DNA from: Candidatus Aminicenantes bacterium UBA6072
GTDB taxonomy: Bacteria > Acidobacteriota > Aminicenantia > UBA2199
DNA: 64,000 nt
Assembly (NCBI GenBank): GCA_002436105.1
Contig: DIXU01000010.1
Span: 15,569-79,568 of the forward strand
Reading direction: 5' to 3'
Position numbers and translations under genes: made by a program. Below, piece by piece: positions 1 through 10,644 of the stretch (the first letter of the stretch is position 1; the number at the start of each line of letters is the position of its first letter). The notes beneath the pieces were generated by a model that had not been told where the DNA came from, made no database searches, and saw only the letters and a program-made list of their open reading frames with translations.

Positions 1-46
1 AAAAAGTTGCCGGGACCATCTTACACCTTGGAACAATGAATCTCAA

Positions 47-168
47 GGGAAGATGGAGGGAAGAAGGAGGGAAGAGAAAGGGAAGAGGGAGTGGAAAAAG
101 CCCTTTTGGCAATCACTTTCCACTTTGTCTTCCCTCTGTCCTCCCTCTGCCTTTCCCTTTATCTTCCC
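47..168. repeat. Intergenic hairpin element E1 (GGGAAGA-type arms)
   Basis: A purine-rich left arm (47-97, repeated GGGAAGA/GGAGGGAAG words) faces a pyrimidine-rich right arm (116-168) that is its imperfect reverse complement. The ends GGGAAGAT (47-54) and ATCTTCCC (161-168) pair exactly. The loop is about 18 nt. It lies just past the 3' end of the minus-strand gene 184-1062. Role unknown; it could fold in RNA and act as a terminator. Confidence 0.75.
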
Positions 169-183
169 TGGAGCAGCGGCGGT

Positions 184-1062
184 CTATTCCCAGGTTTTCA
201 GGATCGCTTTCAGCCCTTCCTCCGGCTCGGCGGTCGTAACGGTGACGCCGCCGGTGGCCTGTGCCAGGCGGCTGAAGGCGGAGTAGATGTCGCCCGAGTT
301 CTCGAACAGGTTGCCGCCGGCGGAGATGTGCTTGGAAGTGACATAGACAAAGTGCTGGGTCAGGGGCACCTCGATGAAGTGCTCGGCCATGGCGGCGACG
401 CCGAAGACCTCATTCAGGTTGACGGAGGCGAACAGCTCGTTGGCCTGGACGGCGAACACGGGCATGTCGGCCAGGACATTCAGCGCCTCGCGCCTGGGAA
501 TGGGGCGGAATTCGCGCTCGAACAGCATGATGAGGTGATTCTCCCCCCCGTGGCCGCGGAAGGCGTCGACCAGCCTGCGCAGCGAGGCCGCGTTCACCTT
601 GCGCAGCTGGTTCAGGTTGCCCAGCTCCTGGCGGTAGAAGATGAACAGCTCGTTCATGTCCTTGTTCGTGTCCACTGTGCCCGTCGGGTAGGCGTGCTCG
701 GCGATCCCGGCGGCGGCGGTCTCCAGGTCGCGCAGGACCTGCTTGTAGCCGATCGCGGCGCGGGCGATGTCCTTGCGCAGCCTTTTCCCGGTCAAGGCGA
801 TCAGCTTCGCCTTCGGCTGCGACAGGGTGGCCGGGGAGAAGCCGTAGGTGCGTGTCGGCGACTGGATGATCAGCTGGTCGCCGGGCCGGATCATGCGCTC
901 GAAGACGAACTCCACCGCATCCTCCACCCCGTTGGCGTTGTCCAGGAACTCGAAAAAGACGATGAGGTTGCGCGGAGCGACCGCTGTCGCCGGAGCGGTC
1001 CGGGCCGGCGCCGCCGTTGCGGCCAGGGTAACCAGCAGAACCAGCACGATGTGACGGGTCAT
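184..1062 (-). CDS. Secreted VWA-like protein, distant relative of the VWFA-related pair
   Basis: The product is 292 residues with an N-terminal signal peptide (MTRHIVLVLLVTLAATAAPA). I chose the start at 1062 because AAGGAG lies 8 nt upstream and the signal peptide begins there; an in-frame ATG at 1104 has no such site. The body reads like a shortened version of the two VWFA-related proteins at 10.6-16.2 kb: a hydrophobic strand followed by RPGDQLII, a YRQEL...RRLVDAF helix, LIMLFEREFRPIP, and FSRLAQATGGVTV near the C-terminus all have counterparts there in the same order. It lacks their roughly 400-residue C-terminal region. Function is unknown; an extracytoplasmic protein-interaction role is inferred. 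It is monocistronic. Confidence 0.7.
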   Translation of the reverse strand: MTRHIVLVLLVTLAATAAPARTAPATAVAPRNLIVFFEFLDNANGVEDAVEFVFERMIRPGDQLIIQSPTRTYGFSPATLSQPKAKLIALTGKRLRKDIARAAIGYKQVLRDLETAAAGIAEHAYPTGTVDTNKDMNELFIFYRQELGNLNQLRKVNAASLRRLVDAFRGHGGENHLIMLFEREFRPIPRREALNVLADMPVFAVQANELFASVNLNEVFGVAAMAEHFIEVPLTQHFVYVTSKHISAGGNLFENSGDIYSAFSRLAQATGGVTVTTAEPEEGLKAILKTWE

Positions 1063-1082
1063 GACGGGACTCCTTGCGAGGG

Positions 1083-1112
1083 AATATAAAATGATACGTT
1101 GCACGAGGACAA
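1083..1112 (-). promoter_or_regulatory. Sigma70-type promoter for the gene starting at 1062
   Basis: On the minus strand TTGTCC is separated by 18 nt from TATATT, with AAGGAG and the ATG downstream. Good spacing, imperfect -35. Confidence 0.5.
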
Positions 1113-1140
1113 TGGGTTATTTAAAAACGCAATACTTGAT

Positions 1141-1252
1141 GTTAGACGCTAGATGTTAGATGTTAGACGTTAGCAAGACAAATCCGAGCTTTAACAAAAT
1201 ATCGGGGATTGCTTTTTTCTTGCTGACCACTAACGTCTAACGTCTGACGTCT
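1141..1252. repeat. Intergenic hairpin element E2 (TTAGACG-type arms)
   Basis: The left arm (1141-1177) is built of TTAGACG/TTAGATG words ending in TTAGCAAGA. The right arm (1218-1252) starts with TCTTGCTGA and continues with TAACGTC/TGACGTC words, so the arms are complementary around a 40-nt spacer. The right arm runs into the 3' end of the pseudouridine synthase gene and supplies its last codons and stop. The same family appears at 32388-32700. Confidence 0.75.
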
Positions 1253-1979
1253 CGATACCGGTATTGCTTTTTGAACTCCTCGATCTCCTCCGCGCGCAGC
1301 TCGCGCCATTCGCCCAGCGGCAGCCTGCCCAGCGTGATGCTGCCGATGGCCACGCGGCGGAGCTTTTCCACCGGGTGGCCCGAGTACTTGAAGGCGTTGC
1401 GCAGGATGTGCTTCTTGCCCTCGGTGATGGTCACCCGCAGCCAGGAGTTGCCGCCGGCGGTCGTCTTCACCTCCTCGATCACGAAGGGGTTCAGCCGCTC
1501 GCCCTCGAGGAAAATGCCCCGTTCCAGCTTCCTGCGCTCGGCCTCGCCCAGCGTCCCCTTGACCTTGAGCAGGTAGGTCTTGGGAACGCCGTTGCGCGCC
1601 GCCAGGATGAAGTCGGCCAGTTCGCCGTCGTTGGTCAGCAGCATCAGCCCGTCGGAGTGGAAGTCGAGGCGCCCGACCGGGAAGACGCGCTCGCGGATGC
1701 GGCGGATGTAGGCGGCGACCGTCGGGCGACCCTCGGGGTCGGCCAGGGTGGAGACGACGCCCACCGGCTTGTTGAGGATGAAATAGCTTTTTTTCTGCGG
1801 GGCGAGCCTCAGCAGCCTGCCGTTGAGGTGCACGGCGTCACCGGGGAAACGCACGGGATGGTTGGGATCGGTGACGACGCGGCCCTTGACCTGGAAACGG
1901 CCCTCGTGGATCCACTGGCGGATGTCGCGGCGGCTGGCCACTCCGCATTCCTGCAGGTATTTCTGCAATTTCAGTTCTT

Positions 1980-1983
<4 letters not shown>
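1237..1983 (-). CDS. rluB: 23S rRNA pseudouridine synthase, RluB/RsuA family
   Basis: The 248-residue protein has an N-terminal S4 RNA-binding domain (about 5-50) and a pseudouridine synthase domain with the signature GRLDFHSDGLMLLTND, whose Asp107 is the expected nucleophile. Family members isomerise a uridine in the large (RluB, RluE) or small (RsuA) rRNA. RluB is the best guess from size and the S4 plus long catalytic domain, but the target is not proven. The ATG overlaps the stop of the upstream response regulator by 4 nt (ATGA), so it is probably translationally coupled and last in a four-gene operon. The final residues (DVRR) and the stop are encoded by the right arm of repeat element E2, so the C-terminus may be younger than the rest. 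Confidence 0.88.
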
Positions 1984-3325
<1,342 letters not shown>

Positions 3326-3329
<4 letters not shown>

Positions 3330-6130
3330 AGGCTCATGCTCCTCAGCGGGCTCAGCAGCGGGAAGGTGATGATGAAGGTGGTGCCGTGGCCGACCTTGCT
3401 GTGCACCTCGATGTCGCCGTAGTGCTCCTTGACGATGTTGTAGACGATGGCCAGGCCCAGGCCGGTCCCCTGGCCCACCTCCTTGGTGGTGAAGAACGGG
3501 TCGAAGATCTTTTCCAGTTCCCGGTCGCGGATGCCGTGGCCGTTGTCCTTGAAGCGCACGGTGACCTGCTCGTCGGTCTCGTCACCGCTGATCGAGATCC
3601 AGCCTTCGTCGTCGATGGCGTCGATGGCGTTGATGAACAGGTTGATGAACAGCTGCTGCAGCCGGGTGGGAAAGCCGTGGAAGCGGCGCTTGAATTCAGT
3701 CTCGCGCCGCAGCACGATGCTCTTTTTTTTCAGCTTGTGCTCGACCAGGGCCAGGCTCTCGTCCAGTACCTGGTTCAGGTCGACCGGCAGGGCCTGCTGA
3801 CCCTTCTGGCGCGAGAAATCGAGCAGGGTGCGGACGATCTTGTTGGCGCGCAGCACCTGGTCCTGCATCTTGACGATCAGCTCGCGGTTGTCCTTGCCGC
3901 CGGGGTTGTCGAGCAGGAACTGGCAGTAGGAGGAGATGCCGGTCAGGGGCGTGTTGATCTCGTGGGCGATGCCTGCCGACAGCAGGCCCAGCGAGGCCAT
4001 CTTTTCCGAGGTGATCAGCTGGTTCTGGATAAGGTTCTTCTCGGTCACGTCCTCGAAGACGAAGATGCGGCCGGAGACGCTGCCCTTCTCGTTCTTCAGT
4101 GGCGAAACGTAGACGTCGAAGAAGGTTTCCGCCTCGCCCAGCACCGCCTTGATGTTGCGCAGGGTGTGGGTGCCCGCCTGGCCCGGCCGCAGCGCCTGCC
4201 AGAACCCCGGGCCCAGGACCTGCGGCGCCCGCTTGCGCAGCGCCTGCTCGCGGCGGATGCGGAAACGGTTTTCCATGAAGGAGTTCCAGGTCTGCACCTG
4301 GTTCAGGCGCGAGACGACCAGGATGCCCAGGTTGATGTTCTCGATGATGTTCTCGTTGAACTCCTTCAGCAGGTTGAGCTCGGCAAGCTGCTCTTCAAGC
4401 CGCGAGTAGAGGAAGGCGTTCTCCACCGACAGGGCCAGCGGCGAGGCGATGCTGGCCATCAGGTCCCAGTCCTCGACCGTCAGGTAGGAATGGTCGGTCT
4501 TGCGGCCCATGGCCACGATGCCGACCAGGCGCTCGCCGATCTTCAGCGGCAGGAACTGGTACAGCTTGTCGGCGGGCATGGCGGACTGGTCACTGGGGAA
4601 CTTGGTGGCGAACTCCTGCTCGGAGAGGAAAACGAGATGTTCCCGGCCCTCCATGGCGCCGAGGAAATTGCGGGTCAGGAAGAGGCGTTGCCGGCCGGGC
4701 AGGGAGTAGAAGAGGTTGCCGCGGAAATGAATCAGCAGCGAGGCCGCCTGCAACTGGAAGCCGCGACTGATGATTTCCAGGAAGTTCTGCGACAGCGAGG
4801 TGAGGTCGCGCTGGGCGCTGATCGAGCCCTCCAGCTCCTTCAGCTTGCGCTTGAAGTTGAAAGTGTCGCGATAGAACACCTTCTCGACGAGCCTCTGAAT
4901 GGTCCCTTCCAGCGGCTTGAACAGGAGCCCGGCCATGAGGATGGCGGCCAGGGACCAGAAGATGCCCAGCAGCTTGTTCTGCTCGATGTTCAGGCCCAGG
5001 AACAGGTAGGTGCCGAAGATGAAGATGAACAGCGACGACACCGAGAGCGTCTTCTTGATGGTGTTCTCGATATCGGTCACCCGCCGCGGCGAAAGAAAGT
5101 AGACCAGGCTCAGCGGCAGGAAGGGCAGGAAGAGCATGCTGACGTAGATCCCCGCCCCGGCGCCGGATTCGGGCGACTGCCGGGAGAAATTCAGCAGCAG
5201 CAGGGAGATGAAGCTCAGCGAGATGCCGGCCAGGGGGAAAATGTAGCGCTTCTGCCTTTTTTTGAGGATCAGGGTCAGCGATGACAGGGCGATGGCGGCC
5301 CAGGCCAGGACGATGTAGAGGGCGGAATATTTCTGCCCCAGCGAGCGGAAATGGTTGATGGCGTCGACCAGCACCTCCGGGTCCGGGTGGAGGATGTTGC
5401 GCACGATGAAGAACAGGTTGATGGCCAGCAGGGCCAGCGGCGGCAAATAGATCAGCAGGCCGCGCAGCCTGGCGCTGATCTTGCGGAAGGCCCTGGCGCG
5501 CAGCGGGTACTGCAGCGCGTACTGCAGCAGGACGGCCGGGAAGAAGATGAATGCCAGCGTATCCAGGGCCAGGAAAAGGAAGTCGGCGGGGCCGTAATCG
5601 CCGGTGGGGGAGAAGATCAATAATCCCGAAAGGGTCAGGCTGAGGAGAAAGAAACTCTGCGGCGGCGGGAACAGCGTCGACTGCCGGACGTAGACGTTGA
5701 GGATGCCCAGGGTGAGCAGCACCGCCAGGATACCGACGAAAACGAGGATGTAATAGGAAAAGGGGGTGAATATCGGGTCGATGTCGATGCCGACGTTCTT
5801 CAGAATCCCCTCGCGCTCGATCTCGTAGCGGCAGTAGTTGCGGTCGGCGATGGAGCGCAGCAGGTCGATGCGGTTGTTGACCAGGTACTTGTTCACCGCC
5901 AGCAGGATGTCTCCCGGCTGCACCTGGCTGTCGGCCGGGGCCGAGCGGCAGACCAGCCCCTGGGCGGTGGTCTCCCAGGTCACATGGTCGGTGACCGAGC
6001 TCCATTTCAGCTTCTGGAATATGTTGGCCAGGCTGACCAGGATGAAGGCGGCGAAGATGAAATGCCAGCTGTACTTCCTGACGGTGTGCAGGACGGAGGC
6101 GAGGAAGTGCCCCAGGTACTTCGGGATCAT
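3326..6130 (-). CDS. Multi-domain membrane sensor histidine kinase with PDZ, GAF and PAS domains
   Basis: The 934-residue protein has, in order: a transmembrane helix (about 15-40), a PDZ-like domain (about 55-115, with the phrase VQPGDILLAVN), a block of roughly nine hydrophobic helices (about 125-410), a GAF-like domain (about 430-595), a PAS domain (about 600-710), a dimerisation/phosphoacceptor domain with His723 (AGIAHEINTPL), and an ATPase domain with N box (NLFINAIDAI), DNGHGI and GTGLGLAI. The start at 6130 is chosen because it overlaps the upstream stop as ATGA; the in-frame ATG at 6166 lies inside that gene. It probably autophosphorylates and passes phosphate to the NtrC-type regulator encoded next. 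A PDZ domain in the sensory part suggests that it binds peptide termini of exported or membrane proteins. Confidence 0.9.
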
Positions 6131-6417
6131 AACAGGATGCCGGCCCGCGAGGTCCTGAAGGCCCAAGCGACCTTCTCCTTGCGGCTGAGCTGCGGCAGCG
6201 TCTTCTGGAAGAAGCGGCGCGCCAGCATCTCGCGCTCGTAGGAGCTGGAGAAGATGTCGTCCTCGCTCTCGGGGTAGCGGTCGGTCCGGCGCGAGGAAGG
6301 ATTGTCCCGGGGCGAAGCGCCGTCGGGATTCAGATCCTGGGCCGTGACCTTGAAGGCCTGCGGGACGCCCAGCAGCAGCAATGTGGCCAGCAGCAGGATA
6401 ACCAGGACTTTTTTCAT
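6127..6417 (-). CDS. Small secreted protein heading the two-component operon
   Basis: The product is 96 residues with a clear signal peptide (MKKVLVILLLATLLLLGVPQ then AFKVTAQ) and a polar, charged mature part of about 70 residues without a recognisable domain. It overlaps the PDZ histidine kinase by 4 nt and is first in the operon. An exported polypeptide immediately before a kinase with a probable extracytoplasmic PDZ domain could be its ligand or accessory subunit; this is inference from position only. No good ribosome-binding site is visible in front of the ATG. Confidence 0.65.
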   Translation of the reverse strand: MKKVLVILLLATLLLLGVPQAFKVTAQDLNPDGASPRDNPSSRRTDRYPESEDDIFSSSYEREMLARRFFQKTLPQLSRKEKVAWAFRTSRAGILL

Positions 6418-6455
6418 TTTATTGCCGGCGGGCCGGGCCGCGTCTCCATGGCATG

Positions 6456-6484
6456 ATTATATCAATAACGGTCATCGCAGGCAA
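6456..6484 (-). promoter_or_regulatory. Promoter of the kinase/regulator/rluB operon
   Basis: On the minus strand TTGCCT, 17 nt, then a perfect TATAAT. The ATG at 6417 would have a leader of about 30 nt. Confidence 0.6.
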
Positions 6485-6559
6485 ATTCCCGATGGCGGGC
6501 AGGCGGGGAGAGCCGGAAATGTCCGGGGATGGGCCGGTTGCCGTCCGGCGCCAAGGATC

Positions 6560-7771
6560 CTAACCGGCGCTGCGGTTGTTCCGGATGACCTTCAGGGTCT
6601 GCTCGGCGATCTCCAGCTCCTCGTTGGTCGGGATGACCATGACGCGGACGCGGGAGCCGGGCTTGGAGATGGTCCCGGCCCTGCCGAAGGCCTCCTGGTT
6701 GGCCTGGGGGTCGAACTCGATGCCCAGGGATTCCATGTCCTCCAGGATCATCTGCCGCTCCTCGCGGCCGCGCTCGCCGATGCCGGCGGTGAAGATGACC
6801 AGGTCGACGCCGTTCATGGCGGCGATGTAGGCGCCGATGTATTTCTTGATGCGGTAGGCGAAGATCTCCAGCGCCAGCCTGGCCTGGGCATGACCGGCGG
6901 CGGCTTTCTCGTTGATGTCGCGCATGTCGGAGGAGACCTCGGAGATCCCCAGGATGCCGCTCTTGCGGTTGAGCACGGCGTCGACCTGCTCATGGCTCAG
7001 CCCCAGCGTGCGCTGCATGACCAGGGGGATGGCCGGGTCGATGTCGCCGCAGCGGGTGCCCATGGCCAGGCCCTCCAGCGGCGTGTAGCCCATGGTGGTG
7101 TCGACGGAAATGCCGTTGCGGATGGCGGCCATCGAGGAGCCGTTGCCCAGGTGGCAGGTGATGATCTTCAGGTCTTCCAGCTTGCGGCCCATGGCCTTGG
7201 CCCCCTGCTTGGCCACGTAGAAATGCGAGGTGCCGTGGAATCCGTAGCGGCGGATCTTGTGCCGGCGGTAGTACTCGTAGGGCAAGGGGTAGATGTAGGC
7301 TTTCTCGGGCATGGTCTGGTGGAAGGCGGTGTCGAAGGTGCCGGCCATGGGGATGCCGGGCAGGATCTTCTGGCAGGCCTCGATGCCGGTGATGTTGGGC
7401 GGGTTGTGCAGGGGCGCCAGCGGGATGCACTCCTTGAGGGCGGCGAGCACGGCCGGGGTGACGGGAACGGTGCCGTTGAACTTCTCGCCGGCATGCACCA
7501 CGCGGTGGCCCACGGCGTAGATCTCGCTCTTGTCCCTGATGACGCCGGTCGCTGCGTCGGTCAGGTAGCTGACGATCAGCTGGATGCCGTCCTCGTGATT
7601 GGCGACGTCGCGGGTGATGACGTGCTTCTTCTCGCCCTGGTAGTAGTTCAGCACCGAGCCCTGGATGCCGATGCGCTCCAGCAGGCCCTTGGCCAGCACG
7701 ATGTCCGTTTCCATGTTGATGAGCTGAAATTTGATCGAGGAACTGCCGCAATTGATGACCAGAATTTTCAT
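6560..7771 (-). CDS. ackA: Acetate kinase
   Basis: The 403-residue protein is full length for acetate kinase. It shows the N-terminal NCGSSSIK phosphate-binding signature, GHRVVHAGEKF, FHGTSH and GNGSS motifs, and the C-terminal IFTAGIGE and NEELEIA motifs. It makes ATP from acetyl phosphate and ADP, or the reverse, in the cytoplasm, consistent with a fermentative or acetate-assimilating metabolism. Phosphotransacetylase, its usual partner, is not adjacent. The gene stands alone, with its own promoter and repeat element E3 on the upstream side. Confidence 0.97.
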   Translation of the reverse strand: MKILVINCGSSSIKFQLINMETDIVLAKGLLERIGIQGSVLNYYQGEKKHVITRDVANHEDGIQLIVSYLTDAATGVIRDKSEIYAVGHRVVHAGEKFNGTVPVTPAVLAALKECIPLAPLHNPPNITGIEACQKILPGIPMAGTFDTAFHQTMPEKAYIYPLPYEYYRRHKIRRYGFHGTSHFYVAKQGAKAMGRKLEDLKIITCHLGNGSSMAAIRNGISVDTTMGYTPLEGLAMGTRCGDIDPAIPLVMQRTLGLSHEQVDAVLNRKSGILGISEVSSDMRDINEKAAAGHAQARLALEIFAYRIKKYIGAYIAAMNGVDLVIFTAGIGERGREERQMILEDMESLGIEFDPQANQEAFGRAGTISKPGSRVRVMVIPTNEELEIAEQTLKVIRNNRSAG

Positions 7772-7804
7772 TGCACCCTCTCGGCCGCCGAATTTTTAAT
7801 TTTA

Positions 7805-7832
7805 ATTATAACGCGTTTTCCCGGAAAAGCAA
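7805..7832 (-). promoter_or_regulatory. Promoter of ackA
   Basis: On the minus strand TTGCTT, 16 nt, then perfect TATAAT, 34 nt before the ackA ATG. Confidence 0.55.
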
Positions 7833-7880
7833 TAGAAAAAATTAAAACATTAACTATTGCCAGACCTGAGGATGTCCTTT

Positions 7881-8041
7881 TAGTGACAGTGATAGTGATA
7901 GGGATAGGGATAGGGTAGGAAAAACAACGGAAGAACCCTAATGAATGAAACCAAATTAATCACGTTTTTAAAAATAAAAAATGCTGCTATATAGGCGATT
8001 TACGTGATCGCTGCTATCACTGTCACTACCACTACCACTGG
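7881..8041. repeat. Intergenic hairpin element E3 (GTGATAG/GGATAGG arms), filling the 313-nt gap between divergent genes
   Basis: The left arm (7881-7918) repeats GTGATAG and GGATAGG words. The right arm (8014-8041) has CTATCACTGTCACTACCAC and further complement-type words. About 95 nt of AT-rich DNA separates them. It sits between the divergent ackA and phosphodiesterase promoters. Similar GTGATAG and CACTATC words recur at 13.3 kb and 40.2 kb. Confidence 0.65.
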
Positions 8042-8051
8042 TTTCCTGGCT

Positions 8052-8079
8052 TTGTGATCGGCCGCGACTATGCTAAAAT
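8052..8079 (+). promoter_or_regulatory. Promoter with -10 box 6 nt before ATG (predicted leaderless start)
   Basis: TTGTGA (8052-8057), 16 nt, then TAAAAT (8074-8079), followed by exactly 6 nt and ATG at 8085. A typical start site 7 nt past the -10 box falls on the A of ATG. Confidence 0.5.
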
Positions 8080-8084
8080 GGGGG

Positions 8085-10169
8085 ATGAGAAAAACACGCA
8101 TTTTCCTTGCCCTGACCATATTGGCCACCACCCCGCTTCTGGCCTACGTCGGGCCCGGGGCCGGTTTCGCCTTCGTCGGCTCTTTTTTCTTTATCTTCGC
8201 CGCCTTTTTCCTGGCCGTCTTCAACTTCCTGACCTTCCCGGTTCGCGCACTGCTGCGCTTCATCAAGCGGGCGCGGATCATGAGGAAGGCAAAGTTCAAG
8301 CGCGTCCTGTTGATCGGTTTCGACGGCATGGACTACAACCTGTTCCGCCGCTTCCAGGATCAGGGGCACACGTTCCCCCATTTCGAAAAACTGGCCAAGG
8401 AGGGGGCGTTCTCGCCGCTTTGGAGCACCGAGCCGCCGATTTCGCCGGTGGCCTGGTCGACCTTCACCACCGGCGTCAACCCCGGCAAGCACAACATCTT
8501 TGACTTTCTGACCACCGACCGCGCCACCTACATGCCCAAGATGGCCGGCTCCGACATCATCCCGCCGCGCCGCAGCCTGAAGTTCGGCGACTGGGAGATC
8601 CCGCTGGGCAGCCCCAAGATCGAGCTCAAGCGCAAGAGCCAGAGTTTCTGGAAGATCATCAGCTCCAAGGGGGTTTACGCCTCGGTGTTGCGCATGCCCT
8701 TCACCTTCCCGCCCGAGAAATTCTACGGTTCCATGCTGGCCGGGCTGGGCACCCCCGACCTGCGCGGCACGCAGGGGAGCTTCAGCTTCTATTCCGACGG
8801 CGCCGCCGAGAACTTCGACATCTCCGACGGCGTCTTTGAGGCGCTGCGGCCCCTGGGCGGCGAGCGCTTCGCCGGCAGGATCAAGGGCCCGGGCCATCCC
8901 TTCCGCAAGGGCAATCCGCCCCTGGAGATCCCCTTCACCCTGAAGCTGGATCGCGAAGCAAAGAGCGCCGAGATCGCCGTGGGCAAGGAAAAAATCACCC
9001 TGGAGCGCAACCGGCTCTCCCGCTGGGTCAAGCTGGAGTTCAAGGCCGGGCTGGTCACCGTCTGCGGCATCGCCCAATGGGTGCTGGAGGACGTCGAGCC
9101 GCTGAAGCTCTATCTCTCGCCGATCAACATCGACCCGGAAAAGCCCTCCATGCCCGTCTCCCACCCCAAGATCTTCTCGGTCTACCTGGCCAAGCTCCTG
9201 GGCTCCTACGCCACCCTGGGAATGGCCGAGGATACCTGGTCGCTGAACGAACGCGTCCTCTCCGAGGGCAACTTCATCGAGCAGGTCTACCGTACGCAGG
9301 AGGAGCGGGAGAGGATCTTTTTCAACACCCTGGAAAAGATCAGGGACGGGCTCATCGTCCAGGTCTTCGAGACCACCGACCGCATCCAGCACATGTTCTG
9401 GCGCTACCTGCCGGACTCGGGATCGCCCGCCGACCTGCCCAGCAAGGACCCTGAGGTGACCGGTTCGATCCTGCGCAGCTACCAGGCCATGGACGCCTTC
9501 CTGGAGAAGCTGTTCCGCAAGATGCGGCCGGGTGATCTGCTGATGATCGTCTCCGACCACGGCTTCAGCGCTTTCAACCGCGGCTTCAACCTGAACACCT
9601 GGCTGCACCGGGAGGGGTACCTGGTGCTGAACGAGGGCAAGAAGACCAGCGGCAAGTGGTACGCCGACGTCGACTGGAGCCGCTCGCGCGCCTATGGCCA
9701 GGGGCTGAACGGCATCTTCCTCAACCTGAAGGGCCGCGAGAGCCAGGGCATCGTCGCTCCCGGCGAAGAGGCCGAGAAGCTGAAAAAGGAGATCAAGGAG
9801 AAGCTGCTGCGGGTGGTGGACGAAAAGCACGGCAGGAAGGCGATCCGCAAGGCCTTCGCCCGCGAGGAGATCTACCGCGGCCCCTACACGGTCAACGCCC
9901 CCGACGTCGTGGTCGGCTACGAGGCCGGCTACCGCGTTTCCTGGGAGTCGGCGGTGAACTACGTCGGCGAGGAGCTGTTCTCCGACAACACGCGCATGTG
10001 GAGCGGCGACCATGCCTTCACCCGCGACCAGGTGCCGGGGATCTTTTTCTGCAACCGTCGCATAAAGGAGAAGGACCCGGGGCTGATCGACATCTCGCCG
10101 ACGGTTCTGGCCGCCTTCGGCATCGGCAAGCCCGCCTTCGTCGACGGGCGCGACCTGGGCATCCATTGA
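8085..10169 (+). CDS. Membrane-anchored type I phosphodiesterase / nucleotide pyrophosphatase-like protein
   Basis: The 694-residue protein belongs to the alkaline phosphatase superfamily. The first 60 residues are hydrophobic (two membrane segments, the second FFFIFAAFFLAVFNFL). The catalytic domain follows, with the metal-binding phrase LIGFDGMD (Asp80, Asp83), the nucleophile region AWSTFTTG (Ser125/Thr126), TDRIQHMFWRYLPD and the late metal motif VSDHGF near residue 490. I chose ATG 8085 over 8070 because the -10 box TAAAAT lies exactly 6 nt before it and the signal-like segment begins there. Family members cleave phosphodiester or pyrophosphate bonds, or transfer phospho-groups on lipids; the substrate is unknown. 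Similar large proteins are common in this kind of genome. Confidence 0.85.
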   Translation: MRKTRIFLALTILATTPLLAYVGPGAGFAFVGSFFFIFAAFFLAVFNFLTFPVRALLRFIKRARIMRKAKFKRVLLIGFDGMDYNLFRRFQDQGHTFPHFEKLAKEGAFSPLWSTEPPISPVAWSTFTTGVNPGKHNIFDFLTTDRATYMPKMAGSDIIPPRRSLKFGDWEIPLGSPKIELKRKSQSFWKIISSKGVYASVLRMPFTFPPEKFYGSMLAGLGTPDLRGTQGSFSFYSDGAAENFDISDGVFEALRPLGGERFAGRIKGPGHPFRKGNPPLEIPFTLKLDREAKSAEIAVGKEKITLERNRLSRWVKLEFKAGLVTVCGIAQWVLEDVEPLKLYLSPINIDPEKPSMPVSHPKIFSVYLAKLLGSYATLGMAEDTWSLNERVLSEGNFIEQVYRTQEERERIFFNTLEKIRDGLIVQVFETTDRIQHMFWRYLPDSGSPADLPSKDPEVTGSILRSYQAMDAFLEKLFRKMRPGDLLMIVSDHGFSAFNRGFNLNTWLHREGYLVLNEGKKTSGKWYADVDWSRSRAYGQGLNGIFLNLKGRESQGIVAPGEEAEKLKKEIKEKLLRVVDEKHGRKAIRKAFAREEIYRGPYTVNAPDVVVGYEAGYRVSWESAVNYVGEELFSDNTRMWSGDHAFTRDQVPGIFFCNRRIKEKDPGLIDISPTVLAAFGIGKPAFVDGRDLGIH

Positions 10170-10181
10170 CGATTTTCCTGA

Positions 10182-10211
10182 TTGAAAAACCGCGTTTTTT
10201 GAATATATAAG
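10182..10211 (+). promoter_or_regulatory. Promoter of the PilZ gene
   Basis: TTGAAA, 18 nt, TATAAG, followed by GCGGAGAG and the ATG at 10235. Confidence 0.4.
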
Positions 10212-10234
10212 TCTGTAGACAAGCGGAGAGAGCC

Positions 10235-10594
10235 ATGATCAAGAAAAGAGAGGAAAAGCGCATACCTTTCCGCAAACTGATCATCTGCAAGTGCGGCGAC
10301 GAGATGCATCCGGGCTTCACCCAGGACGTGTCCCAGCACGGCATCGGCATCCAGACCACGCAGCGACCGGAGATCAACCGCCGTGTCCGCATCGCGCTGG
10401 CGGTGGCCAGCGATTCGATCTTTCTCGACGGCGAGGTGCGCTGGGCCCGCGAGTACGCCGGGGCGCTCGAGGCCAAGCCCCATGAACTCGGTATTTACAT
10501 CCCGCGCCCGCCCGCCGATTACCTGCACCTGGTGGCCGATTGCTGCGACCGCAGCCAGCCCCGCCCGAATTCCGCCTACCAGCCGCTGAAGTAA
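10235..10594 (+). CDS. PilZ-domain protein
   Basis: The 119-residue protein starts KKREEKRIPFRK and continues with TQDVSQHGIGIQT, matching the PilZ pattern of an RxxxR-type segment followed by D/NxSxxG. The last third has LDGEVRWAREY, typical of the PilZ beta-barrel. PilZ domains bind cyclic di-GMP or are degenerate adaptors. Here the first motif is only partly conserved, so ligand binding is likely but not certain. It is a stand-alone domain with its own promoter and GGAGAG ribosome-binding site, directly before the VWFA-related genes. No diguanylate cyclase is encoded in the window. Confidence 0.8.
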   Translation: MIKKREEKRIPFRKLIICKCGDEMHPGFTQDVSQHGIGIQTTQRPEINRRVRIALAVASDSIFLDGEVRWAREYAGALEAKPHELGIYIPRPPADYLHLVADCCDRSQPRPNSAYQPLK

Positions 10595-10632
10595 TCTGGA
10601 CGGCGACTTTTCTATTCTGTTTCCAGGCATGA

Positions 10633-10638
10633 TACAAT
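10633..10638 (+). promoter_or_regulatory. -10 box 6 nt before ATG (predicted leaderless start)
   Basis: TACAAT in a TGATACAAT context, then 6 nt and ATG at 10645. No ribosome-binding site is present between them. The -35 region is weak. Confidence 0.45.
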
Positions 10639-10644
10639 TCCGTC

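Noticed and set aside
8073..10166. A 697-codon open frame on the minus strand opposite the phosphodiesterase
   Set aside because: Mirror of a high-GC gene; the plus-strand product has clear catalytic motifs and the minus product has none.
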